A DNA stretch of 64,000 nucleotides from Steinernema hermaphroditum. Its lineage: Eukaryota > Nematoda > Chromadorea > Rhabditida > Steinernematidae. The translations under genes were made by a program, and so were the position numbers. The stretch lies in assembly GCA_030435675.1 (NCBI GenBank), contig CM059624.1, positions 13,664,769 to 13,728,768 of the forward strand, written 5' to 3'. The notes beneath the pieces were generated by a model. The model did not search any database. It had not been told where the DNA came from and saw only the letters and a list, made by a program, of their open reading frames with translations. Below, one piece after another: positions 53,726 to 64,000 of the stretch. How positions within the stretch are numbered: the stretch's first letter is position 1; the number at the start of each line of letters is the position of its first letter.

Positions 53726-54610
53726 ACACGGTTCATGCAAAGCAGCTGACATTATCATTATCAGAGAGGATCTCACCAGGCGATCCAAACAGAAGGTGAT
53801 TCATGATTGCGCGAGCAACCAAAAGTGCACGTTCACGTATTCAAATCTCCCACGCAGTAAGTTGAGGCCAAAAGATAACTCGACACCTGTCACCAAGCAT
53901 CGACCGGGCGTGAGCATCCCAACTTGGGATTCTAACGTTTATGGTTAAGCTTAACAAATTACATTCCAAAGTCTGTCAAAAACAAATCGAAAACAAGATC
54001 TTCGATGAATGTATGGATCGAATTGATCCTGAACTCAAGTTTTTCATGTCACAAGAAGCTCCCACAAGTTACAAAATGGCGCTGGACATTGCTCAAAAAT
54101 TATCAAAAAAAAAAGATTTTGCGAGTGAAATTCGTGCGTGTGCGCTATTTTTCTGTCACCAAAAAAGAGCTAACAGTGCATGACATCTCCAAAGCACGCA
54201 ATAATCAAAATTTACTTAACAAAAGACAAGCTTTGGGTAAAATAAGAGAAGAACGAACCGAAAAAGGTATCGCTCGAAGACTCGCGTCCTTCTCGCCAAA
54301 AACCCTCCTTCTCTGGGGACCGCAGATCCAGCCACAGCTCCGAGCGATGTAAAGATTCGATGTAAAGTAGCTACCATCATCACCGAGGATGTCATTAGGC
54401 GATCGAAAGAACAAGGCGCTTCGTGATCGCGTGAGCTACCGTAACCGATGAACATTCTTTAAGTGGGACTGAGATGAGAAATTTTATAAATAGATCATGG
54501 TTTTGAAAGCTACGATTTCCTCTTGTAGTTGGAGGAAACGGGCCGCAAATGTCGACGGTTACTTCCGCAAATGTTGAGTTTGTGCGCTCGATAGTATCAA
54601 CGAGCACATA
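53726..54610 (-). pseudogene. LTR-retrotransposon integrase and gag-like remnants
   Basis: Minus-strand pieces read VDICGPFPPTTRGNRSF, PLKECSSVTVAHAI and, after a frame change, RSPNDILGDDGSYFTSNL, which follow the integrase core order (VDxxGP..., SDxGxxFxS). A second diverged copy at about 53745-53830 reads VARAIMNHLLFGSPGEILSD. The catalytic SD is GD in the first copy. On the plus strand, 53941-54180 resembles a gag capsid end (ELKFFMSQEAPTSYKMALDI). No LTRs were found. All pieces are degenerate. Confidence 0.65.
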
Positions 54611-54711
54611 GCGGTCTCATCTAAAGGACAGGAATCAAATGATATAATATTCTCATTCAATACAAAAGATAATGTTTAGCACGGTTCAGAAAAGCAGCAA
54701 GAGTTAGGTAG

Positions 54712-54805
54712 CGTTCAAACTCACGCCGACGAGCGACGGCGACGGGGCGTTCAAACTCATCGCCCGTCGGCCGTCGCTCGTCGCTCGTCGGCGTGAGTTT
54801 GAACG
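54712..54805. repeat. GC-rich foldback palindrome
   Basis: The left arm starting at 54712 (CGTTCAAACTCACGCCGACG) is the reverse complement of the right arm ending at 54805 over 27 bases. A third copy of CGTTCAAACTCA lies between them at about 54749. The ends look like a small foldback or MITE; no clear target duplication was found. Confidence 0.88.
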
Positions 54806-55383
54806 AGGCCTTACAGAAATGTAGATTGACTCCTAACACGAACCTCCTGCCTAGGCCACGTTTACCGTAACTCACCTGCAAGCGAGACGCAGCGGGAATT
54901 TTTGCAAATCATTTCCGCAACTAGCGTTTTGGTGTTTTTGATGGTTTGCTGGTCTGCTGGTTTCATACGAGTGAAATTGTTGAATTGCTCAGAGTTGAAT
55001 ACTTGAGCTTACTTTGGTTCTGATTTTTATATCAGCTCATTTTGGTTCCCATTAGCGATAGCTCTCCAGCTCTGAAAACCGAAAGGCAGTTCACGCCGGA
55101 ATACACAGCTGTGAATCCCAGAAATTTGCCGAAAAGATGTAATTGACAAACAGGCCTTGAACCTCTTTTAACCGCTTTAGAGCATTTCCCAATGGAAAGA
55201 TCACACAAGTTTTGACAGTGTTGTTACCTCCCAGTTATTCAGTGACATTGACATTCCGTGTTGCAATCCAAACAATCCAAAGATTAAAGTAGGCACATTT
55301 TATCACTAACAGTAACACGAAAATTGGTAAATATTTTTGAGAAAACAGACTTTTCCAAACCCTAATTTATTTTTTCATTCCAG
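54806..55383. other. Intergenic or intron, no gene recognised
   Basis: AT-rich sequence ahead of an acceptor (CATTCCAG) at 55383. Upstream exons of the next gene may lie here but none was recognised. Confidence 0.35.
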
Positions 55384-55922
55384 GTCTTGGAGTGGAGCCG
55401 ACATTGCCAGAGCGCAAAATCCGGCTTAGACAAGAAGCGCCACATCACCGGGCGCGATGGATTCCTGGTAGCGCAGTCCGACTTTGGAGACGTTTTCTTC
55501 ATGGAGATGGACTTGTGCAAGCTAATAGAGCTCATAAATGTGAGCAATGTTCCCTCCAACATTGATATAACTCTCGATTACTGGTAGCGGAAGAGCTAGT
55601 GATCCCGTCGCTCGAGTACGGTGGATCGCTGATCATGCACCGGATGGTGGACAGCTCCACGCCCGTGGAGACGTTGTGCCAGCTCGTGAACGCAAGCGAA
55701 GACGAGAGAAAGTCGAAGCTGTTGGAAGAATTGCAGAAGAGCGCCAAGGAGCACTTTGGCGAGTGGAGCGACGACGAGGGCGGGAACCCCGAAATGCGCC
55801 AGAACTTCATCACCGCCGTCGAAGACTGCTTCAGGAACTTCGACTTCTCCAACGCCGGATTCACCAAAGAGGAGCTGGAGCAGTTCGTCGAACGGAAAGC
55901 GGACGAAATCGGCCACTGGTAG
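55384..55922 (+). CDS. Hypothetical soluble protein (5' end not found)
   Basis: Two coding exons seen: 55384-55539 and 55596-55922, about 160 residues. The first has strong coding composition (GRDGFLVAQSDFGDVFFMEM). The second is acidic and helical (LLEELQKSAKEHFGEWSDDE, then FTKEELEQFVERKADEIGHW to the stop). The donor GTGAGC at 55540 is good. The acceptor giving the correct frame (GGAAGAG at 55588-55595) is poor; a better-placed GGTAG at 55587 gives the wrong phase, so a sequence error or small indel is possible. The first exon begins after an acceptor, so an upstream exon with the start codon is missing. No known domain recognised. Confidence 0.55.
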
Positions 55923-56426
55923 TCTATTTAGGAGTCGTTTATTGTTGTAACTAATCATGTTATTCGATTGTTTGTAATAATATGTGTCTTTGTCTTGTCA
56001 CAGGGTGTCTTGGTTTTGAGGTTTAAACCTTTATGATATCTGTAATTGGTGATGATGCTATTGGGAGAAGAAGCTGTATGTTGTGAGTGCAGTTCTGGCC
56101 GTTGAAGAACTCAAGGGGTACTGTTGATTGTTCACGGCAGAAGTTCTACTGATCTAACCAAAAAAGTCCAGTTTAACTCTGATCTTGTCCAATTCTGTCG
56201 AACGAAGCGTCCAATAGACTTTATCTCTAGCTCCCGTTGTCTAGACGCGCTCCTCCACATTCTCGTAGAATGCGGTGCCGAAATTGGTCCATTTTACCAT
56301 CTTTCGAACTGCAATGTGTTTTTTGTTGAAGACGGCTACTGTCACTCTGTTAGACACGCGTGTTTAACCGTGCATACTTCTGTCGAAAAAAAAGCAAAAA
56401 CTATGTGAATTCCTTTCAGACGACTA
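55923..56426. other. Intergenic, no gene recognised
   Basis: The only notable open frame (56124-56408) has no recognisable features. The next gene begins after a CCTTTCAG acceptor at about 56419. Confidence 0.4.
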
Positions 56427-56909
56427 ATGCCGGCCACTAACAAGTTCTCTCAGAAGGTTCGAAAGGAGCACCTCCCCAGCACCGGCGCCAAGATGCGCAA
56501 AGTCGTCCACATGCCGACGCGTTTCGACGAGAAGGACCTCTGTGAGAAACCGCGCAAAAAGAAACTCAAGAAGGTAAGCGCCACCGACTGATATCTAGCT
56601 CAGAACGGCTTCGTTCAGAGTCCCAAGTCTCAGAGGCGCCGCTCCAGGTCCGACTCCTTGGTGCGAGAGCTGCTCACCGACCTGTTCAGCTTCGAGCCGA
56701 AGCCGCGAGCACTCCGCGCCGGCTGCGTCAGGCCCCGCGAGCGCCTCGTCGTCTACTACGCCGATCCGGAAACGGGTGAACTCCCCGAAGAGCTCACACG
56801 CTGGGACGCGCCTCAGAGAGGCATCCAGGCGGTGCCCACTGGAGTTGATGAAGAGGAAGAGAAGGTGGAGGAAGGCGATCACCGTGACAATGACAACGTC
56901 GTCATTTAG
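56427..56909 (+). CDS. Hypothetical basic-to-acidic protein
   Basis: Two exons, 56427-56573 and 56619-56909, encode 145 residues with consensus splice sites and a 45-base intron. The N-terminal half is strongly basic (EKPRKKKLKK, then SQRRRSRSDSL). The middle contains VRELLTDLFSFEPKPRALR and RPRERLVVYYADPETGELPE. The C-terminus is acidic (GVDEEEEKVEEGDHRDND). A nuclear location is plausible from the basic clusters and the RRRSRSDS phosphorylation-like site, but this is inference. A TTTCAG acceptor lies just upstream of the ATG. No known family recognised. Confidence 0.65.
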
Positions 56910-57136
56910 GAGGCGCACCTGCAAGCGATCCTCTCTCGTCGCGATTCCTCTGAGAAGAAACCGCAAATCCCAACTCCAACCTTCCGATTAGTCTCCACCG
57001 GAGTTCTACAAGGCGGTGTATCCGGTCAAAGTGTGCAAAGAAAAACTGATCCAAAGCGAAGGCAAGTACAGTAGATCGCATGAACATTTCGGGAACAAAT
57101 AATAGGAAGGAAATATGATTTCACAACGACCTGATT

Positions 57137-57584
57137 GTGCGTCCTTCCAGCGATGCTGTATGGAGCGGAGACGTGGGCGCTGACGAAGTCCGCCTGCAAG
57201 AGGCTTGCGACCGCACAGCGGAAGACGGAGCGGCGAATGGTCGGCGTCCGTCTCGTAGACAAGAAGACAAACGATTGGCTGCGCGGAGTGACGAAGATAT
57301 CTGACGTGGCGGAATCTGCAAAGAAGAGAAAGATGAAATACGCGTGGAAACTCGCAAATGAAGACGAAGAAAAGTGGTCGAAACGCCTGACTGACTGGAG
57401 GCCAATCGTTTCGAGACCACTCGGACGACCCAGAACAAGATGGCGAGACGACATCCGGAAAGCACTGAGGACACAAGCGTGGCAGAACCAAGCGAGAAGA
57501 ACGACACTGCGCCAATGGTTGAACATAATGGGATCCGCTTGATGTAAATCAATGATACGGAATAAATGTTATGTTATGTTATGT
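57137..57584 (+). mobile_element. 5'-truncated RTE/CR1-type non-LTR retrotransposon
   Basis: The frame 57135-57542 is the C-terminal end of a reverse-transcriptase ORF: LPAMLYGAETWALTKS, QRKTERRMVGVRLVDK, RPLGRPRTRWRDDIRKA. It ends with a short tandem tail (ATGTT repeated) after AATAAATG. The insert is bounded by an 11-base direct repeat AACGACCTGAT at 57126-57136 and 57585-57595, a target-site duplication. Only about 450 bases of the element remain. Confidence 0.93.
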
Positions 57585-57726
57585 AACGACCTGATGCCCT
57601 AAAACGTGTTCGCAGAGATTTTGAGAGATTTACGACCGGTCAGCGCTCTTATTTGCATGAGCACAGTCTGTTTAGGGATAGACGTCTAAAAACTGTTTAA
57701 ATACATTTTTAGATCTGGCTGAGGGG

Positions 57727-57970
57727 ACAGAGAAGGCAGAGCACTTCCAGACTGACGTTTTGTGTCTCAAATGCAGAAAGGAGACAGTTTCTGCTTTAGG
57801 CCGGTCGTCGCATGACTATTCAGAGTGTAGCCCACACGCGACGTGCACGGAAGGCGTTTGTCAGTGCAAGAAGGGCTTCAGGGGTGATGGATTCAATTGT
57901 ACGGTGGGTGAGGCCGTCGTTTTCTCACGGGCGCCCTTTCCATCTCTTACCTCAACAGACATACCAGATT
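57727..57970 (+). repeat. Dispersed repeat carrying an EGF exon, copy B
   Basis: Matches 42325-42516 (inverted) and, for its first 75 bases, 46306-46384. The contained exon encodes CSPHATCTEGVCQCKKGFRG and FNCT of a calcium-type EGF module, with an upstream acceptor (GACTATTCAG). The donor is damaged: TGTACGGTGGGT instead of TGTACAGGTGGGT. Confidence 0.8.
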
Positions 57971-58233
57971 TAAATAATCATCAGAATAAACAGAAGGAAT
58001 AGAGAACACAAATGCCCTCAAGAATTAGTTCTCTCGGGGCTCGAGCATGGCCCAGGAAGCCCTAGGAAGATCCACAAGGAGGACCCAGGAAGCTTAACCT
58101 TTTTTCGCCTCGTAAAAGGCGATACTATGTGGCCTTAGAACTCGAAAGCGACCAAAATAAAAAAACTCATATGTTTATTTACATTATCAGGTTCTAGGTA
58201 TACAATACAGATCCCAAGAATCAGTTCTTGACG

Positions 58234-58674
58234 TCAACGACCAACGAACATCGCCTTGAGCTGGTCGACAGAGCGGTCCCTGATGTAGTCCATGAAGATG
58301 CGCTTGCAGCAGTACTTGTAGAGCCAGGTGACCCCGAGGTAGTTGGAGGCGGTGATGAGCTTCGCCATCTGGTGGATAGTGACCGTCTCCTTGGAGAGGA
58401 ACTCGCGGTCCCAGCGGGGCATGTCGAAGGGCGAAGGCTTCGGGCCCTCCTCAAACACCTCGGGCTCCGTCACGGGGTCCGTCTTGTGCTTCTCGCACCA
58501 CTCGGCGATCTTCCGGGCCGTCTCGCCGTCCACATTCTCCAGCGGGATCTCCACGTCGCTGCTCTCCATCTCCGTCCCTTCGATCATCGTCCTCAGCCTG
58601 ATCGACTGCTTCAGCGCCTCGGCGGACAGCTCCACGACCTCGTCGTCGCTCGAGCGCAGTCGGAAGCTCGCCAT
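58234..58674 (-). CDS. Skp1-related protein (SCF adaptor)
   Basis: A single-exon frame of 146 residues. The BTB/POZ-like N-terminus (FRLRSSDDEVVELSAEALKQ, SIRLRTMIEG), IPLENVDGETARKIAEWCEK and the helix region LITASNYLGVTWLYKYCCKR are typical of SKP1 and nematode skr proteins, which link cullin-1 to F-box proteins in SCF ubiquitin ligases. The C-terminal F-box-binding end (normally TPEEIRKTFNI and an acidic tail with WCEEK) is shortened to RDRSVDQLKAMFVGR. This suggests altered F-box specificity. Nematodes have many diverged skr copies, so I do not assign a number. Confidence 0.88.
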   Translation of the reverse strand: MASFRLRSSDDEVVELSAEALKQSIRLRTMIEGTEMESSDVEIPLENVDGETARKIAEWCEKHKTDPVTEPEVFEEGPKPSPFDMPRWDREFLSKETVTIHQMAKLITASNYLGVTWLYKYCCKRIFMDYIRDRSVDQLKAMFVGR

Positions 58675-61197
58675 GGTGGTGCTTTCTGGAGTTTATGGTG
58701 ATTGGTGGTTTAGTCAAGGTTAATATGGAGCGTTAGATCTTCCAAAGCGACGTACGATGAGCATGCTAACACTTATTTTTGCGATGCAGAGGCCTTGCAT
58801 CGCAAAAAGAAAAGTCCTGATAAGAAGTATAGTTCCCGCACCTATTGTAGCCAAAGAACCCAGTAGAAATAATGATGAAGAAGAACAAAGAAAGGCTGAA
58901 TTGCCATTGAATCTTGTAGATCCTCTTACTTTACTGTGATTCAAACTAGACCGCCCAAGATCCATTCTGGCTCTGCAGTAATCATTGTACTACAAATCAC
59001 ACATTTACGATATTAATTTATTCTGTTTTCGCTCTGGAACCAAATCCAAAACCAAACGAGACGACTACAAGAAGGACAAGCGAATGAATAGTAAGCGAGA
59101 CGAGCAGCGTAAAACGGCTGCTGGCTCACAAATAAATGTCAACAAATAGCTCTTTTATAATACACAACAAGTGGAGCAAATGCTTTTTGGTGAGATTAGC
59201 TGACAAAATACATACAGACGACGCACATGTATATGTTTTTTGGAGAAGATCATTACGAAAGAAGGTCACAACAAGCCGAGTGGAACTGGAGGGGAGGTAA
59301 CGAGGAGGAATAAAATTTTGGCGAAATTACAAATCATGTGTATGGGTGTGTGGGAAATACTATTTGCTGGTGGAGATAAGTGACATCGTGGATGGGAACG
59401 GCGGAGACGAGTCCTCGGGAAGGGCAGTTGTCGACGGGGAATCTGCAAAAAGTCAAATATTTAGTAATCTCGATGGGGGGGGGGGCATCCCGGAAAGGGT
59501 CGAAAGGTGCGATTGCGTGTTGTGTTACGCGTGCGCACTGATCAAATAAGAGCTTAATTGATGGATTGAGGTGAGAGACGAGGCGCATCTGCGCCGGATT
59601 TGCGCTGAGCAGGTGGGCTCGGGATTAAGGACGTTGAGTGAAGAGAGTGCGGAGATGGATTAGCGATGTTTTATGCACTTTTGAACATTGGAGATTTGGA
59701 CGAGAGTCTTACGATCTTGAAGAAGTATTTAGTCTTACTTTTGGATGCCGACGAAAATTCGTCTGAAGTGCCCTTTTTTGGGACACCTTGGAAACCTACT
59801 ACAGACCCTCAAGAAGGGCCTTCCCAGGTCGAAAATATCTCACTTGGATGATCGACTCTTACGATTTTTTAAGAGCATTTTCCGGTGATATTCCAAATGT
59901 ATTTAGAAGTTACATGAAAAAACTGAGAGGGTACCCAAAAAAGACACTTTAGACAGAAGTCTAGGAAGGCAGTCAGAAATTCAAATCGTGAAACCGGTCG
60001 ATTTCGTTTCTCCTTTCCGTTTTCAGACCGGTGTCACTTTTGAAAGTTCTTGGAAATGGCTTTCCACACTTCTGTCAAACGGCCCTCCTTGGGGCACTTT
60101 GGAAACCCTTTACAGACCCTTATGATAAGGACTGTCCTATTGGAGACTGTCTCAATTCTATAATCGATCTCATCGAATTCCCCACTTTGAAAACAGCTTT
60201 TCTCTACGCAGACAGATGTCCCTTTTAAACAGACGTTCTACACAGATACTCATCTAGCATGAAGGGCGAGTTAGACCGGTTGAGAATGTAACCAGTCAAA
60301 GTGAGGATGTCTATAAATCTAAAAGAGACATCTGTCTAAAAGGCAGCTCTTGAACCAGTCTATTCAAATTCTGAAAGATCTTTGGCATCAAAACCCTAAA
60401 ATTCGTCTTAACTATCTCAAGTGGTGTTTAGGTAAGTTGCTCTCAAACTTCTCTCTTTTCAATCTATATGATTTCCGGTAGATGCCTCAAAAAATGAGAT
60501 CCAGAAGTGCATCAACACCTTCCCGAATACGTCACCATCTACGCAATCTCGTTCCACCTCACTCCGCAATCGGTTCCCCTAAATTGGCACCTTCCCCCCT
60601 CAAAAAAAAACCATCGAGGTCACCACCTAACTGTCCACCGCCACCTTGAGATGTCACCCGCCAAAAGGTCACTTCTCAAAGTGCCGATTCCCAAGTGTTT
60701 GCCCAGAGCTCTCGACGCTCCTGTTTGAGTAGCGGCACGCGCGGTTTCCCGTCCTTCCACAAAGTGCCCTTCTCGATATCCGGCTTTTGGCGGCGAACTT
60801 CCAAACACGTCCAGTCAAAGGTCGATGTCAACGGCGGCGGCGCTGTGACCTCTAATTAGCGTCGACTAATCCGTCGGATGCGCAACCGTTTAAAGCCGAC
60901 CACCACCACCTCTTCCTCTTCCCCTCCCTTTACAGCGTCGCGCGATCGCGAGAGATTATACGATAATTGCATGTGTTTCGGCACTGCCCGCTCCGATCGC
61001 ATCGCTTTTGCAAGTTGCTAAGCCGGCGGCCGGGGAAAGCAAGCAATTATCGCAATTTTCGATTTGCATATTCGGCGCACAAGCGACAATTAAACGCGTC
61101 CGCTTGGGACCGGCGGGTTCAATCGAATTTGGATCGACATCTGTCGGACGACACTTACCATGAGATAAGGAAGACGTAGATGGAACGGGTGAGGCGC
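58675..61197. other. Long intergenic stretch, no gene recognised
   Basis: Contains a palindrome at 58776-58808 (13-base arms TTTTTGCGATGCA, 7-base loop), a run of G near 59477, and two related segments near 59785 and 60090 (GGAAACCYWYTACAGACCCT). No spliced gene could be built. Confidence 0.45.
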
Positions 61198-62610
61198 TTA
61201 GAATCGGCCGATGATGGCGGCGACTCCGACGAGGGCCATCGAGCTCACTGAAAATAATACAGTTGAAGGATGAAACGGTCTGACCGGAAGGAGCCTGTTA
61301 AGTAGGGCAGTTCCTATGAAAATATGCGATTGCTTGCCTTCTGTTCTACACGGACATTCTATCAAGTATATAAATAATCCCTCTAAAATATGGAAGCCAC
61401 CTGAGCCGAATCCGAGCTACTTGCCGGTTCCGGTTCGGAATTCCAAATTCGGTCAGTCGCAAGTTTCTCATTACATAAAGCCATCCCTGAATGGGTGATT
61501 CGAATCGGCTAGGTTTATTCCACACTCAACGTCCATTTTTCTGTGAGTTTCGTGCCAGTTCATCAGTTACTTTAGTCTCTACAGGTGCCTTTCTGCAAAA
61601 CTCAATATTTTGTCTCGGGCAGTGTTTGGAAGCATAATTTGAGATTGAGCTGATCTACTGCTTTCGTACTTGGACAATACATATGGGTCTTTAAAACGTG
61701 GATCTCCTCTTTCTAAGGCCGTTGATTACGATCTAGATTTATAACTTTATAACTCTCAATCCCAGCTCATGTTCTTCCCTCATCTACACATCCCTACAAA
61801 CTCAATTCCCAAGTTGAGCCCTCCGTCTAATCCATATCCTTTCCGCGCACCTGGCCCCCGACACCCTTCGCACTCTCATATATTACTCCGGCGAAAGATG
61901 CAAAGACGGATACCGTAATTAGGCATATGCCGTGTGTGCATCCCCGCTGCAGGCTGTAAATCTTCTTGGCGCGCCGGGTCACCAAAAAGGAGAAGCCGCC
62001 AATTATGACATTTGGACCCACCGGGCTCCGCGATTGCGTCACGCCGCTTCTGCCAACAGCTGCGCGAGAAATTGCGCGATTTTATGAGTGATAAATGGCG
62101 CGGAAGTAATCGCGCGCGCGCGAGCGGACGAGAAGCAAGGAGAGGCACTTCTTGTCGCTCGGCTAGGAAGATATTGAAAATGTACTAAGAAAATGGGGCT
62201 ATCGATTTTGGTTGAGAGGGAACGGGGAAACGATTGGATGGACTTTGGACTTTGTGCTGGGGTACGGTAGACCGGAAGTTAACTAATCGAACAACAAATG
62301 ACTCAAGTGGATAGCTGTAAAAAGGTTCTATCTAGATAGACAGTCTAGAGTTGGTTGGCATTGTCCAGAAACCGAAGAACTCATGGCTAGTCATAAAGGG
62401 ACATCTACCTTAGACATCGGCTTCCTTTCAGATAACTCAAAAGGCTCAATCAGACACGTACTTCCCTGTGGCACTTAGTCACCGCTCTCGATAATTGGCA
62501 CCTTTCGACCACCCGTAAGACGCGTCGAGGTCACATTTGATCAGCGCTAAGTGACGTCCATTTTGAGATGGTATCCGACAAAAGGTCACTTTTTAGGAGT
62601 GCCCCTAAGT
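60590..62610 (+). repeat. Pair of diverged direct repeats
   Basis: About 60580-60705 and 62490-62615 share ATTGGCACCTT, TCGAGGTCAC, TTGAGATG, CAAAAGGTCACTT and AAGTGTTTG in the same order. The second copy lies in the long intron of the Thr-rich gene. No coding potential. Confidence 0.65.
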
Positions 62611-63476
62611 GTTTGTTTAGTCTCCCGTAACGGTATCGTACCGTTTATGCACCTGTTCAACACTGTTTTGTGGACAGCCTGGACAGGTAGACTTAAGATA
62701 AGTAACTGCAACCCTCCATTCAAATGACTCTATTCGGCACTTTTCACACGCAGACCCCCCGGGGCTAAAACATGTCCCTTTGTCTCACTTCCCCTATTCA
62801 CACCCCTCTCAATTTTCACCCCATGCCCCCCGGTCAGCATGACTCACTCGGTGCACTTTCCGCTCCCACGGGAGTCCGTTGGCGCGCGCGTGCATCGAAA
62901 TGAAGCTATTAGCGGACGATTCGATAATGGACGGATAATTTGGGATCACTTTCGCCGATGCCCCACTGGAGTGCGGGGCATCCTGTCAACAACAATCAGC
63001 ATCAGACGCCGACGGGTAATCCAGTTTTAATTAAAATGTTGCAAATATTGGCCGGGGCTAATGGGGGAGCCGAGGGGGCGGGGGTGGGAGTTTAAAGTGG
63101 GTACGGTAGGGCGATTTGATGCTGGAATTGCACAGAGAAGGTCAGAGGGAAATGTGGCCAACGGACTCAGAATCTAGTAACCCTCAAGACTAATCCATAA
63201 GTTTAAGTCGATCTTTCTACGTTAGTGTTTGGTGCATATAAACAAGGACATACCTAAAGTGGAAGCGCCGCTGACGGGAGGCTCCGGGGTGGTCGTGGTG
63301 GTTGTAGTCGTGGTGGTCGTCGTCGTGATCAGCTCGTCACAGTCGGAAGCCTTGCACGAGTAGGAGTTCTGTCCCTGGAAGGGCACGTCCTTCTCGCAGC
63401 GGTTGCTCGGGTCGACGAGCTTGCAGTTTCCGGCGTTGTGCTGCTTGGTCATCATGTTGCAGCACATTTCGAACAT
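61198..63476 (-). CDS. Thr-rich, Cys-rich secreted or anchored protein, 5' end off the right edge
   Basis: Two exons seen: 63476-63254 and 61247-61198, joined in phase across a 2.0-kb intron. The first has a Cys-rich module (MFEMCCNMMTKQ, NRCEKDVPFQG, SCKASDCDEL) followed by a run of about 13 Thr and a Pro-rich spacer, a mucin-like stalk. The second encodes SSMALVGVAAIIGRF and the stop, a hydrophobic C-terminus like a GPI-anchor signal or short TM tail. The exon starts after an acceptor (CTTTAG), so the signal peptide must lie in an exon to the right, probably outside the window. The long intron makes the pairing less certain, but phase and the plausible C-terminus support it. No family name assigned. 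Confidence 0.6.
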
Positions 63477-64000
63477 CTAAAGATTGATCCTGGTCATATG
63501 TGTCCTCAAAGTGCCAAAGTTAAGACCACCCCGTAGACTTCGAAGTGTCCCTAATGTCTTCCATTAATGAGCTCATCAAAGCAGATCTGATAAATTATGG
63601 CCCCACGAACGACGTCCCTTCCCTGGGGAGCGAATAATTCAAATGATGACTTGCAACGCAGTCTGATAAAATATGCACTTCTTATCGATTCGGACGGGGG
63701 CCGAGTGAGGAAATGAGATTTTGGGGAAACTTTTTTGTTGCAAGTGTTGCGGACTGAGGGACGTAGAAGACATCACAGACAGTGAATTCAGGCAGTATAG
63801 ATCCTGTTTGGGTGGTATAGGCACTGAGTCTCTGGCTAGTCTCTAACGCTCCTACACCGAAGCTTCTATAAGGAACATATCACTCAATTCTAGACAGTCT
63901 ATTACAAGTAGACAATAGTGAACTATGCCAAACTTTGGACCGCTTCAAACTCGTTCCTTAGCATCAAAACCACACTTATGGTTGAACCGAGACATGTCCC
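63477..64000. other. Right edge, probably intron
   Basis: Expected to be intron of the Thr-rich gene. No exon with a signal peptide was recognised on the minus strand. Confidence 0.4.

Noticed and set aside
56124..56408. Plus-strand ORF of 94 codons before a real gene
   Set aside because: No motif, no splice support, ends just before the acceptor of the next gene.

Overview
The window is nuclear DNA from a nematode, most likely a chromadorean; the species cannot be fixed from the sequence. The evidence is many genes with small GT-AG introns (mostly 35-65 bases), frequent TTTCAG-type acceptors just before start codons (consistent with trans-splicing or 5'UTR introns), and a nematode gene set: two-pore (TWK) K+ channel, serpentine chemoreceptor, Skp1-related protein, nematode CHK kinase-like protein, and lineage-specific intronless families. 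I joined exons by eye from splice sites, reading phase and protein similarity. Junctions I doubt are flagged in the entries.

Layout. Positions 1-5508 (minus) hold a long gene running off the left edge, which encodes signal peptide, vWA domain, membrane segment and a second vWA domain; its introns carry repeats. Positions 6.0-20 kb are a dense core region: MCFD2-like EF-hand protein (-), HSP70 with a strong heat-shock promoter (+), divergent POT/SLC15 transporter (+), CCCH zinc-finger gene and its broken copy (+), an unknown gene (+), then three minus-strand genes read in the order mrps-11, vha-9 and a transmembrane PP1-like pseudophosphatase. Positions 20.4-21.9 kb hold a head-to-head pair of small four-TM proteins. 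Positions 24.0-29.8 kb hold the TWK channel, with an antisense tRNA-Pro in one intron. Positions 30-38 kb are mostly non-coding apart from a small secreted Cys-rich protein. Positions 38.4-53 kb are an accessory region: a secreted GH1 beta-glucosidase and a fragment copied from it, a chemoreceptor, a CHK kinase-like gene, and four members of an intronless fast-diverging family, one of whose duplicated flanks was hit by a mariner-like element. Positions 53-58 kb are rich in repeats and retroelements with two small unknown genes, followed by an skr gene (-). Positions 58.7-64 kb are almost gene-free except for a Thr-rich secreted or anchored protein entering from the right edge.

Best candidate for something new. 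The gene at 15787-18081 joins, in one open frame across four introns, a signal peptide, a Ly6-like six-cysteine ectodomain with glycosylation sites, one membrane helix and a PP1-family domain lacking four of six metal ligands. That is a predicted receptor-like pseudophosphatase, an architecture I do not recognise. Other notable points are the vWA-TM-vWA protein, a POT transporter without the ExxER proton-coupling motif, an EGF exon carried inside a dispersed repeat, and the mosaic divergence of the intronless paralogues.

The genes do not form one pathway. Housekeeping functions (chaperone, V-ATPase, mitoribosome, ER export) sit beside environment-facing genes (chemoreceptor, glucosidase, CHK-like kinase, fast-evolving families).
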